DNA of 64,000 bases from Paraphysoderma sedebokerense (Eukaryota; Blastocladiomycota; Physodermatomycetes; Physodermatales; Physodermataceae): NCBI GenBank assembly GCA_025602915.1, contig JAHLJZ010000111.1:1-64000 (forward strand), given 5' to 3'. The notes beneath the pieces are model-generated. The model searched no databases. It was not told the DNA's origin and worked only from the letters and a program-made list of their open reading frames with translations. Shown here piece by piece: positions 46,426 to 57,600 of the stretch. The stretch's first letter is position 1. Each line of letters starts with the position of its first letter. The position numbers and the translations under genes are program-made.

Positions 46426-47600
46426 TTATTTCTGCTTTTCTTTCTTTTTCCACTGCTTGGTGAATCCCTTCAAGAATTTTTTAAATATCTTTTCCTCCCG
46501 ATACCCTTTGCGTATATCGAATATTGTACTGAACACAGGGGCTAAATCATGCGATGTACACAGTTCATAATCCCTCGAAACGCCCTTTTCCGGGGCCTGC
46601 ATCTTTTCAGTCATCATGACCTGAAAAGTTTGCTCCAAAGTTAACCCAGTACCGCTGGGGAAATCTGAGAGCACTTTTATCTCTTCTTGGTTAAAGTACA
46701 CAGAAGACATGTATAGTTTTGCATCCGGGTATTTCTCTAACCGGTTCCTGGAGTCTTCATTGTTTCCAAATGATTGTAGATCACATACAAAGACTTTCAA
46801 ACGGTTCCATAGATTGGTATTCGCGTGTAATTCCTTTAATCGATCTTTGTATGAACTCATATTGGCGCACATGCTGATCAAGAGAGACAAAAACTGACTG
46901 GCGTCTACATATAGGTGAATGAATGTTCGATTACCCCAAAAATATAAAAATAAGGAAACTCACATTTGTTGTGCCGTAATAAACATGAAATCCAGACGTC
47001 ATTGTTCAAAACGATCGTAGTGTTATCCACTCTCAAGGTAACTTGGTCGAGTGGTACGCCTTGAGCAATTTTACTCTTCACAACGTCAAGCAAATAATTC
47101 CTTTGCACACTTAATGTATTCACTTCATCAGTGATAGCAATCATGTCGTCTTTGACGAGTGTAAAAGGATCTTCAGAATTGGGTTTGGAAAGCATCAATC
47201 TTTCGATTGATTTGGGAAGGGATACAGGGTCATTTTCGGTGATGGATGGTGACCGAAGAGGGAGAGTGTTTGGAGAGGGCTGGCCCATTCGACGAAAGAG
47301 CAGAACAAACTGTGATGTATCGGGAGCCTATGAATTGAGTAGAAACTTCAAAAGGTCATCATCGGCAGCCATAACCCAAGCAATAATATCTTTTTTTACA
47401 CCGGTCACAGCCCGTAGCCAGCATGTGTGTGTGTGTCGGTCAACTCTGGCCTTAGTGGAGAGAGTTTGGAAAGAGATGTCTGCTGTATCAGCGAACGTCT
47501 CTCTGTAGGGATCTTTGACAATGAGTTTAATTGTGCGCTTCATGGAATTGCAAGGATTGTCCGAGAGAGAGTTGTGCGTGACAAATTCGGGGAAATCCAC
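46426..47600 (-). CDS. Unrecognised conserved-looking protein with helical C-terminal half
   Basis: At least three exons. The first begins at ATG 47600 or, more likely, ATG 47543 (MKRTIKLIVKDPYRETF). It reads to about 47380, where a GTTATG donor and a CATAG acceptor would remove a stop and continue as APDTSQFVLLFRRMGQ. The middle exon encodes a Pro/Ser linker and a helical part (DEVNTLSVQRNYLLDVVKSK) and ends at a GTGAGT donor. The last starts YASQFLSLLISMCANMSSYK and ends in a Lys-rich tail (KQWKKKEKQK) at 46426. No signal peptide, membrane span or catalytic motif. I do not recognise a family. The 5' end lies 80 bp from the 3' end of the GT31 gene on the same strand. Confidence 0.6.
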
Positions 47601-47679
47601 TCAGTCACTTTTAAAGTGGTCGATAGATTGGTAAAATGGAATTTAAACTGGCACCAGTCCAATTTATTTTGACTTATCA

Positions 47680-48918
47680 CTATTTTCTCTCCGCTTGGTC
47701 CTCGACCCCATCGACTCCATTTCTACACCATTCCTGGCATATCACACCACACCCTGCCCAACTTTCCCAGATACTTTTCATCACATCTAATCCCAAATTA
47801 TGCAACAACACCACCCTCTTTCCGAGCAACTCTTCCTCATTTTCTACACATACTTCTTTTTCCGTCATTTTACTTCCATGTCTTAATATCATAGGTTTAA
47901 TTCCTCTCTCATCTATATACCTCACTCCGAGCCCTGCGATCCAAATACCCAATAACGCATCTTCATTATTATAGTACCTCAACCAACCTCTTTCCGCTTG
48001 TTCCGCTATCCAGAGCGATATGTCATACGATAATAAGTACCCCGCTCCAGCGAAATAATGAGGATAATAAATTCCAGGGTATTGACTTCTCCATGGACCT
48101 GTTCTGAATACTCTATTATGGGTGTACCTGTATCCTAATACAGTTTTGGTAGGGTTATATTTGGTGGCTAGAGAAGCGAGGACTGGGATATCGATAAATA
48201 CGTCGGTGTCGGTTTTAAACAACCATTTTAAGTTGGGAAAGTAAGAACGATAGTGTGCTAGGTATCGATGAATTTGTCCCATTTTTCGGCTAAGTGAGGT
48301 GTAAGATTCCGTGATGGGAAGTGTAATGATATCTTCGAATGACGATTGTTCTGAATGAAGAGCGGCCGAGGCATCTTTAGTGAGGTTATTGGTTCCGATG
48401 AAAAAGAGTAAGCCGATGGACGAAAAATCGGTGGTTAAAATAGATTGGAGTTTAGGGTTCACTTTTGAAGTGGATTGTCGAGAGACTATTCCCGATTGAA
48501 AAAATTTCTGTAACTTCAATTTGATATCTTCGCTGTTCTTTCCACTTTGAACTAAACTCCCCCAAGTATCTCTCACTGTCTTTCTATATTCGTTTTCCTT
48601 CTTACTGTAAAATGATGGAATAATAATCAACATTTCAATGTCTCTGTTCTCTGTTAATTTCTCCAACACAATTTGATTGCCCTCGGTATAAAATAATGAT
48701 TGACTATCACCCCGTGAAATCGTATTACGGATAAACGTGAATGCTTTACCCTTCGAAAAGGAAGTGTTGTTCGTCGACGAGACATAAATTGATAGAATAG
48801 TCCACACAAAGAAAGTGAATGCAAGAATGATAAAGACGATAGTTGAGAGTGGCCGTCGGCTGGGTATTCCCAATATTCGGTAACCGAGAAGCGGGCGACC
48901 AGAAATTTTAAAAGGCAT
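47680..48918 (-). CDS. GT31 family glycosyltransferase (beta-1,3-galactosyltransferase-like), type II Golgi protein
   Basis: Single-exon gene, 412 residues. It has a short cytosolic tail and one membrane anchor at about residues 24-46 (STIVFIILAFTFFVWTILSI), then a lumenal stem and a catalytic domain. Visible family features: MLIIIPSFYSKKENEYRKTV and RDTWG (N-terminal GT31 block), EQSSFEDIITLPITESYTSL, WLFKTDTDVFIDI with the DxD metal site, YPHYFAGAGYLLSYDI, and NNEDALLGIWIAGLGV with the acidic ED pair. This matches the Pfam galactosyltransferase (GT31) order. The donor is probably UDP-galactose or another UDP-hexose, but specificity cannot be read from sequence. Confidence 0.85.
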   Translation of the reverse strand: MPFKISGRPLLGYRILGIPSRRPLSTIVFIILAFTFFVWTILSIYVSSTNNTSFSKGKAFTFIRNTISRGDSQSLFYTEGNQIVLEKLTENRDIEMLIIIPSFYSKKENEYRKTVRDTWGSLVQSGKNSEDIKLKLQKFFQSGIVSRQSTSKVNPKLQSILTTDFSSIGLLFFIGTNNLTKDASAALHSEQSSFEDIITLPITESYTSLSRKMGQIHRYLAHYRSYFPNLKWLFKTDTDVFIDIPVLASLATKYNPTKTVLGYRYTHNRVFRTGPWRSQYPGIYYPHYFAGAGYLLSYDISLWIAEQAERGWLRYYNNEDALLGIWIAGLGVRYIDERGIKPMILRHGSKMTEKEVCVENEEELLGKRVVLLHNLGLDVMKSIWESWAGCGVICQEWCRNGVDGVEDQAERK

Positions 48919-49838
48919 AGTTCGTAACCGTTTAATAAGATGAACGAAGGGGTAGGGTTTCCTCTTTTATAGAATTACTCTATGTACACTTTTTAATACC
49001 AGGGGGGTAATAAAAGGATTCGAAAGTCAAAAGTCGAAACAGGGGATTGCAGAGCGATATTAGGGGACAGCTTCCGAAGAGGATGGCTTTGAATCCGTGC
49101 TATTTACAGATGAAAAGAGTCGAGCGATAAATGCATTCCACACTGCTGAAGAGTGATGGTTTCTGAGTGTAGGGGGATGAGAGAGAGGGCAAAAGATCAA
49201 AATTTGTATCCGAGTGCGAATGGCATGCAATTCTGATTCTGACAATGAGTGTATTTTTTGCTTTTCCCGCTTGTGCGCATTTATGCTTTGTTTAGCTGCT
49301 TCTTTCGGACACGCTCCAGCCAATGGATGACGCGCATTCATTATCTCAGCCAATCATCTGGGGCTATGCCTGCGAAGGGATTCTCCACATGTCTCTCGCC
49401 TCGGCCAATCAAATTGCTCCATCTCCTGATATACTCGTGGGTCATTTCGTCGGCGATTGTGTGCCATTCTTGCAATATGGCAATATATTTTGTACTTGAT
49501 CAGCAACAATTCAACTATTGTTAGTCACTGCCGTCAGTTATGCTCAGCAATTAAGCATCGTCCTCTCGTCCATTCTGCCAATTAAGTGGTGAACCGCCCA
49601 TATCAAAGCTTTGAGTTTGGTACCAGCAACGGAGGTGTGCGTTACATTGCAATAGCCACAGGTCAATAGACTGTCAACGGATCAATTTCGAGGCGTCGCA
49701 CCTACTGATTCGAGCTTTTGGTATTGAAAAAAGCACCGCACAGTGATACATCTGAACAGCACGTAAATTCTTGGTGTAATATCAAATTAGACATTGTTCA
49801 TTGACCGTTCGCAATACTGTAGCCAGCACAGCCACGAT
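48919..49838. other. Intergenic upstream of the GT31 gene
   Basis: 920 bp between the GT31 start and the CZIB stop, both minus strand. It contains the CCAAT-box cluster listed separately. No gene seen; frames here are short. Confidence 0.4.
49320..49582 (+). promoter_or_regulatory. Cluster of four CCAAT boxes
   Basis: CCAAT occurs at 49320, 49350, 49405 and 49578, all on the plus strand; the first three lie within 90 bp, and two are CCAATCA, the preferred NF-Y/HAP complex core. They lie 400-660 bp upstream of the GT31 start codon. A role in that promoter, or in an unseen plus-strand transcript, is inferred. Confidence 0.4.
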
Positions 49839-50930
49839 TCACTTGGTCCTCTCAACTTTAGTCTCAATCTCAGATACGCCAACGGGTTCTCCGCCGTTAT
49901 CGTCATACTCTGCCCAGTCATCGTCTAATCCTACATCTTTCCATTCGGCTTCGCTAACGCTGCTCTTTAGCACAAGACCTTCTCTTGGTTCCCACCCCAC
50001 AATATCAATCCCGCGACCTTCAATCGTAGCGATCGGTGCGTATCGACCCGAGTCTTTGTACGACTTAATACTGTTTTTATCAATGGCTACAGTAAAGTAA
50101 ACGTTATTTCAAATGATCAGGAGAGTTCTTCGATCATGAGAGTTCCTCGAATTAAAAATCAATACAAACAAGCTGAGCAATCTTTCTTGCAAAACTTGCA
50201 CTTCATTATCAGATTTGCTGTCCCGCGGCTATTCGGCACATCGTACTCTTCCTAGAAGAAAGATAAAAATTAAATATTGATGCGATTCGAAAACTCTCAT
50301 ACACTGCAACGTTTTCCGTCTTGACTCTTGCGTAATTCCGAGATGAAATATCCACGGAAGAAATGATCACCACGCCACTTCAACAACAACCGAAGGATCA
50401 AATCCAGGAAACAAAGCGAGGAAATATATAAAGTAAACATACATGTGCATTCAAGGAAACCGGAGCATCATTCTTCTCATGACACTGTGAACACTCAACC
50501 TGAATTGTAATGAATAGAATGATCTTAATCAACCCAACCCTAAAACTCGAAAAACACTCCGATTCATCCGACTGAGTGCAAACTTGAGACTACAAACCAA
50601 CAAAAACCATTCGTATCCATCCGATATTTTTATTTCTTCTATATTCTCCAACTCTGCCTTCAGTTGAAGTTGAAATTTTGGCTATAAACGTTGATCCAGG
50701 AAACATTAAAGAGATTATTTTTGATACCGATTCAATCATATAATTGTATTTTAAGTAATCGAACAATTCGTATTTCGAAAATGTAAGGCATCAATGTAAA
50801 AATTGTGGAAAGAATGGAAGAGATATTGATTAGATGTGTCCAGGTCAGACCAAAAAACTTCATCGAAAACCAAAGAAAAAATCACCGTCTTCCGACATCA
50901 AGATAGTTTCAACTGAAAATACGGTACCAT
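49839..50930 (-). CDS. CZIB: CZIB-like CXXC zinc-binding protein (UPF0587/C1orf123 family), five exons
   Basis: Small zinc protein conserved from yeast to human; function poorly known. Exons: ATG alone at 50928-50930 (donor GTACCG), then 50598-50681, 50443-50499, 50170-50251 and 49839-50086. Summed, they give 474 bp, 157 residues; the human protein has 160. The translation reads M-PKFQLQLKAELENIEEIK, EWFLL joined to VECSQCHEKND (first CXXC), VPNSRGTANLIMKCKFCKKD (second CXXC), SIKSYKD and IEGRGIDIVGWEPREGLV, ending in an acidic tail with DDDWAEYDD. All four zinc cysteines are present and phases agree at each junction. The first exon is the least certain, but its ATG|GT fits exactly and the family starts M-x-K. 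Confidence 0.87.
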
Positions 50931-51109
50931 GATGGTAATATATGAGTGAACTTGCAATAAACGTCCTCTCTGACAGCAAAAGTCGGTTTTGGAGAATAGA
51001 CGAAAAGTATATGTAATCAAATTGGACCGGAGTGTCGAGGTGAGTTCTGGGTTAATCAAAGGAATATTTAATTATGGTTATGATGTTGCATTGTCCACTC
51101 GGCAGTAAC

Positions 51110-51182
51110 GGTCCATTAGCTCAGTTGGTTAGAGCGTGGTGCTAATAACGCCAAGGTCAAAGTTCGACCCTGTTATGGACCA
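51110..51182 (+). tRNA. tRNA-Ile (anticodon AAT)
   Basis: 73-nt tRNA. The acceptor arms GGTCCAT and ATGGACC pair perfectly, with discriminator A. The D arm is GCTCAGTTGGTTAGAGC, the anticodon arm TGGTGCTAATAACGCCA (anticodon AAT), and the T loop TTCGACC. The T stem CAAAG/CTGTT has two mismatched positions, so the gene may be slightly eroded. No intron. It lies between CZIB and a membrane-protein gene. Confidence 0.88.
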
Positions 51183-51746
51183 TTCATTTTGTTTTTTATT
51201 TGTTTTTATTTCATTTGTGCTTTCTTATACACATCTAATTTTTCAACTCAAACAGAAATAAATTCACTTGAAAATCGTTTAAAAATCTCCCGGATGTAGC
51301 GAGTGCGCGTGAACAAACTTCAAGTTTTTCCTGTCCGTAATTAGTATGGCGCCGAAAAATGATGATGGAATATAATTCCAAAAAACGAGCGCGGGTCTGC
51401 ATTAAATTTATATACAATGAGAGCGTGATATATGTAGGAACCGGCAAGAAAGAACTAATAAATCATAATACCTTAGTCTGAAAACTGTCAACCATTGACG
51501 ACCACACTGAATGTTACTTGATATCCACAAAAAGCGCCGGAGAGTAACGGTATGTCTCTTTCATCACGGGAAACTAATAATGTATATTAAACCATCTTAG
51601 AATGACATTTTACAATCTTTGACGCGCTACATCACGGAGAATAACACTCGAACAGATAGGTAATTTATCATACAGGCGTATAAAAGCTAAGAAAACTAAA
51701 GATTCATAACGAATATTGGTACAGCGCACCTCCATTTGCTACATGA
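51183..51746. other. Intergenic, no gene seen
   Basis: 564 bp after the tRNA. A T-rich run directly follows the tRNA (TTTTGTTTTTTATTTG), serving as a polymerase III stop. The rest is A+T rich with no feature. Confidence 0.4.
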
Positions 51747-54134
51747 TCAGTACTCTTCATAACCTTCACCTCTTTCCATTTCTTTATCATACAAGTCATC
51801 TTCCTCGCTTTTTCCAATTGTCTCCTTTAGGTGAATGTCTGGTGAATATTCTTCAATTCTTGGGGATGCGGAGTATGGATTGGAACTATGATTTGAGTGA
51901 ACATTTTGCAACGAAGATTTTGACGCAGCGGAGCGGAGCGAAGGAGTGTGACGTGGAGGATGTATACCTGGAGACATTGGCCGCTCAAACTTTGGAGATT
52001 TGGGGGACCGTGGGGATGGTAAGTTTGATATTGCGAGGCCGGCTGTAGGTGAAGGCAGCGATAATGCAGCTGCAGGAGCTGACATCGATGGTGCAGGTGA
52101 CTCTGCTCGAATGGATGGCGAAAAGCGAATAACAGGTTCCGGAGTTTGGGGAAGTGATTTCACAGGAGGTTCGGGAAGTGATTTTGTCAAAACTGCTTTC
52201 CGAGTTTCACGCTCGGCTATCAAATCATTTATCGGGACTAATGGTGTCAATTTTTCAGGTTTTTTCTTGATTTCCGCTGTCGACGGAAGCGATAATGGAG
52301 GAACTTGATCGTTCGACTGGTCTTCAGCATTTTCAGAAGCTTTCCCATCATATACTCCATAGACGACAACATCCTCAATATCGATCATCGTATCAGAATC
52401 ATCCAAAAGAATCTTTCCTGTTTCGCCGTCAGTTTTTGATCCAGAATCAACTTTCTTGACCCACACATCTGCTTGCGCAAACAGTTTATCATTATTCATA
52501 TCAAACAATCCAGGTGATCGGCAGAACCAGACTTGAGCGTTGCTTTTACTGAATTTCTCTTCCTCTCCATCATCCGTGGCGCAGCAGAATTTCGGATCAA
52601 AGGGATGACCTTCTTTAGGAAAATAAAACAATATTCTCGGCTCGTACGCCTTCATTCGGAAGAAGCGGGCAGTCGCAAGGTGAATCAATCGACGGAACTT
52701 GTTCTTTATCGACGATTCGGAATCATCTTTATCGTTCACAGACATTTCGACATTCTCTAAGTATTTAAAAAATTCACGCTCAAGAACCAAAATGTGGTCA
52801 TGAATACAAGTGAAAAAGGCTGTTTTGTGCATAGCTAAGTTCTGCGATGATCCGTTCAGCATGTCTGACATGATTTTGAAGATATCAGGTATATCAAAAT
52901 CAGACTTTGACATGATAGAAGCCAAAAAATCAATGTATGTAGTTTTCATGGATGGAGCTGTAATAGCAGTGAAGTATTGGTTGAACAGGAGACTGGACAA
53001 TGTTTCGAGGATTGCAGCAGATTGAGCTCGAAAAGCTATCAGCGGATCGGGTTGAGACTTCGTTATACGATAAAATGGCGCAAGTGTAGCATAGTCACTT
53101 GAGTTTTGACTAGTCAAAAGTTGAGTTGCGAAATGATTAAGCACATCGGTCAACTTCTTATAGTCATCACTCAACGACTGATCAGTATAATCAGCGTTAG
53201 GGGATGAAAATCTAAAGGCTCTAGGAGCATTATAGTTGAAATCTGTTCTCTGAAAACTGTAGTCGTATGGAATGACCCGGTGAATACTGAATGTCAAATC
53301 AGGCAGCTCATCCTTGCCGTTTATATTGGTGGACAAGCGTTTCGCGAGAGCCGATTTTGCAACCGGAATCGACCACGAAGAAGGAATTAATTGTGACAAC
53401 CCAGACAGAAATCCCGTCTTATGACTACCACTATTAGCTTCAGGATCTTTACCGCTGGTAGCAGATCTTCGTCGGCGACGTATGACAAAAAGTGCAATTA
53501 AAGATCCTACAGCAATCTATGTCGGGTATAGGTTAAAACGTCAATTTCAAACAATTGTTTTAGTTGTACAACATACCAATGGAAAGATGGTTGCAAGTGC
53601 TATTACTAGGCCACTATTACTTTTCGATGTGGCGCTATTATCCGAGACGACCGCCGGTTCAGCAGGCGGGCCCACCTCAGGACTGGTGGGAGGGTTCGAC
53701 TGCACGGACGGTGGGCTTTGAATCGGACATCCCCTTACAGATCCTTGGTCGTTTACAGTTCCACAGACTAGATTCTGCTCAGGATTTGCAGCTGTTGTAG
53801 GCGCTAATGTTTCTCCCCCCACATAGGAAAAGCAGCCCTGAATTCGAGTGGAAGCTTGAAGGGGACGACGAAAGCAATTGCTCTGACATCGACCGGCTTG
53901 ATATATTCGTCCGTCGGAACAGAACAGAACTTCGCCGTTATTTTGATTACCTAGCCGAATAACACATCCAGCTAGTTGTGTGGTATTCTGCAATTCGACG
54001 GCTACATTTTCAAGGAAAGTGATTTTGTCGTCAGGTTGAATAAACGGAGACGGGGCCAATGTCCAAGCTTGACGAAGGCTGCTTGTGAGGTTTTGAGGGA
54101 ATTGCTCTTCACAAGGTCGTTGTTGATTATTCAT
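51747..54134 (-). CDS. Single-pass membrane protein with Cys-containing ectodomain and long cytosolic region
   Basis: Two exons are clear. The first (54134 to about 53574) encodes an outside domain of about 170 residues with several Cys (RPCEEQ, AGCVIRLGNQ, VLFCSDGR, GRCQSNCFRRP, IQGCFSYVGG), a Pro/Ser-rich stalk, and the start of a membrane span. The intron has donor GTATGT and acceptor CATAG and splits the span. Exon 2 continues IAVGSLIALFVIRRRRR, then about 570 cytosolic residues. These comprise a folded-looking helical part (FNYNAPRAFRFSSPNADYTD through KFRRLIHLATARFFRMKAYE) and a disordered Pro/Ser tail ending in acidic residues. No signal peptide follows the ATG at 54134, and a CAATTGTAG acceptor precedes it, so an upstream exon with the leader is likely. 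I know no named family. Confidence 0.78.
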
Positions 54135-54632
54135 ATTAACATCTACAATTGGGGAATTAAGTCAATGGCAAGGGATGAGTTGCAATATATATTACAAGGC
54201 GGTCCCAGGAGCTGGGCAAAAAAAGGTTTTCACTGTGGCTCAATTTTGCACAATCAAGGGCCATATATTATGCGGTTCATCACAATAACCGCTTCGGCCC
54301 GCGGCAACAAAGGAAAAAAGTGGCAAAGATCTTACTATGTTCATCATTATAGATAACATTACCACCCAGATATCTATATTACATTTCCTGCAATGTCGAA
54401 TTATTATACACAAGCCAACGAAAAATAGTCTATGCACTACTGCTATATCGCACAGACGTCGCTTTGAATAATACATACCTTACGCAATTATTGATTGATT
54501 GACAATACTGTCTAAGTAAAAAGTGTCCTTTACACAGAGGCGTCACAAACGGTAAAATCCAATGGTAGACCTATTGATATTCCATACACCATATCATGCG
54601 AGTTGAAATCTGCTCGCTCCTCTGTCTCTTCC
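54135..54632. other. Intergenic, possibly holding a missing first exon
   Basis: About 500 bp upstream of the single-pass membrane protein and downstream of the deubiquitinase. On the minus strand near 54350-54290, MMNIVRSLPLFSFVAAGR could be a signal-peptide exon. No splice donor was settled, so it is not called. Confidence 0.3.
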
Positions 54633-57600
54633 CTAAACATCTCCATCGTTTCTAGTCACTGCATGGGTATTATCGTCGTCAATTACTATTACATCATGCG
54701 TAGTGACTTGATTTGCCTCACTATTGGCAACAGAGCTACTAGCTGTAAGGTCACTTCCTAACGACTGAGCTATAGCCATGTACTCATCCCAATACTCTCG
54801 CAATGGTTCGTCGTTCGGTAAATGAGATGATATCATAAGCGGTTCCACAATCTTTGATATCTCTTCATAGTAAGGGGCCATGATTCGTCCAAACAATGAT
54901 AGAATTTTAAAATACTAAACGAAATACAGTTTGTGAGCTGATCTTAAGGTTCGAAATGTGCAGCCCTAACTTACTATTCTTGAATTCAAAAGCAAGTCAG
55001 CCAACTTTGGCCGAAGTTGGGGTTGCTCACCGCTTGTAATCGGCTCCTCACTTGCTGGGCTCAAATATTTGACAGTGCGAGAAACAGATGTTGTGAAATT
55101 TAGTCTGAACCGTTGAAGGAAATTCTCACGTTGTTCCTTGTTCCACTCATGCGGCGCCTATTTCGTAGATAGTGGAATGGGTGAGTCCGCAATTCATAAA
55201 CGAATTCTGAATTTAATGCTAAGCCAGGCGACATTACCATATCCGCATAATATTTTAAATTCATGACGTCGCTTTCGATGAACGCCTTTCGAACGAACAC
55301 ATGAACGCACAGGACGGAGCGGATGCATTCTGGTACATTGATGGGTGGTTAGACGTTGTTCTTGGAGTGATTAGTTTAATAAGACGAATTCGATTTACCA
55401 TTTATATCGTCCTTCCACTCTTTGCTCACCCCTGCCATTCCGTAGAGGTAGAGCATTTGCTGAACCACCGATCCAAACTGCTTCCATGTCAGAATTGTTC
55501 CTCGAATCGAGTCTAGAGAGTTGGTTAGAGATTTGTATTTAAGTAAATGATGGATCACAACCTATTAATATTTTACTTACCAGCATTAGGATTGCGCTTT
55601 ACGACAGATGAGATGATGTAGCGTAGTAAGAATAGCGTAGTGCCAATAGTCGGACTTTCTAAATCACTCTGCTTCATCGCATGCTCAAAAGCCTGCAGAA
55701 GTTTAACTTTGGTTCCTCGCACTCCGTAATTAGAGTATTCATAAAAAAATCTTACCTCAGATAGTAGCGGCATCCCATGTTCCCAACAGACTTCAGCATC
55801 ATTTTGGCTCACAATAACAAGCTTACTAGCCACCTCGAGCAGTCGATGCATCATCAATCCATTACGAGTTTTGGATTTCAAGAGTTCCTGCCACACATTA
55901 TTTCTAAATTCCCGAATAGGTGTTCCCCACTCAATCATGCGACTGAAGAAGTCCTTTAAAGTTTCGTCTAAGGTAGAGCCTGGCCGACGCATCCAATACA
56001 TTTGTGAAATCGCCCACGTCAAATTAGTATGTTCCAACCAGAGTTTACGGAAGCGTTCAGAGGCTTCGCTCAAAAGGAGTAAGATGCGATAATAAATTGG
56101 CATTTCAGAGTCGTTATAATCAAGGACGTCTCTCGAATCAGTAACCCTTTGAAAAATAATATAATAAAAGTCAGTTATCACAAGCATAATAGAAACAGTG
56201 CACGAGGGGACACTTACAGTATGTGGTTACCCATCAAATTATCCGCGACTCCATTCTCCCCAACATGTAAAGCTATAGTGCAGTCTCCTTCCAAAACCAA
56301 CAGAATTAGTCGGAGCAATGCCTGACGAAATAATGATGAGTTGACGACGGCAAACTTCAGTTATCAAATTATAAACAAACCGCTTTGTCGCCATCAGTGT
56401 TGTGGCCAAGATTATTAATTTGATCGTAAAACCGGAAGATTGAATGTGCAAGGTTATTTATCTGCGACATTCGATAGTAACGGTAACGTTAGAAACTTCT
56501 CCACATATAGAAAGGATTACATTCTTCAAACGTACAAGAGAAACTTTCTGTTCCCTAGAAATTGTCAATTCCCGTATTAAGTGAAGCAATTGTGAATACT
56601 GGAATCCAAATGGAGCAACTGAACAGAAATTAACTGTTTAGAAATCGGAGCGGGTATGAGTAAATTATAGGACTTACTTCCTCTTCGTTGATGGAACAAG
56701 TTGGGAGAAGGCTTTCCAAGTTTATCCAGTTCTCGAATTAGCCCTTCCCATACGTTTCTCAAATCTGCGACTCCTTCAGACACCAAATGCGATAGAATAT
56801 AGACCGTGGCATCTCTACCAGCTTCAAAGATGCTGAGCATACCTGGTCTATAATATGTTTTCATTTTTGCCGCCACAATGTCTTTGACTATGGCGTAGCT
56901 TGCTGAATAATGTTTTAATATATCTTGAATGAAAAGTAACAACCGAGCTTGATTGTGTGGCGTAATACCCTCCGTATCATAATACTGTCAATGAGATATT
57001 GGATTACTTTAACAGTTACCTACTTCGCTAAGGATAGAAGGACAAAGTTACCTGAAATGAGAAATCCAGTACAAGTCGGAACCTCTGTTCCCGAAATTTG
57101 TCTTCAACGTCCAATTCGTTCATCAAAAGTTGAAATGCGCATTCAAATGTATCACCTGGTTTATCCATCATAAGATGAAAAAGAGAATATAGAGGATCTC
57201 CAATCCAGCTTCCAGATTGAGATGCCCAAAAGCGTATAAATGTTTTTGTGGCATCCAAATTTTCCTCGGACTGCACTTGCTTCTGAATGAATGCAAGACT
57301 ACGGAATCCATCCTTGTCAGTGGAAATTCCCTCATGTGATAGCATGCGCCAATCTTCTTCGGTAACTCTCACTTTTCCTTCAACATCTTGATCGCGCAAG
57401 TTTGCCACCTCCATTATCCGTGCTATGAAAGAAAGCAAATTTTTGAAGTTGGGTTTTGATTCTTTATCACCCATGCGCCGCCTGGACTTCGGCCTATAAT
57501 CGGGATTTGAGTCTTCACTGAGGTAAAACTCGACAAACGTAGCAATGGCTTCGGCTTCGACCATGAAAGCCTTTTCTTCCAATCCGAAGGATGCTATCAT

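Noticed and set aside
47424-47437. GTGTGTGTGT microsatellite
   Set aside because: Only about six units and lying within a coding exon of the orphan gene; not unusual.
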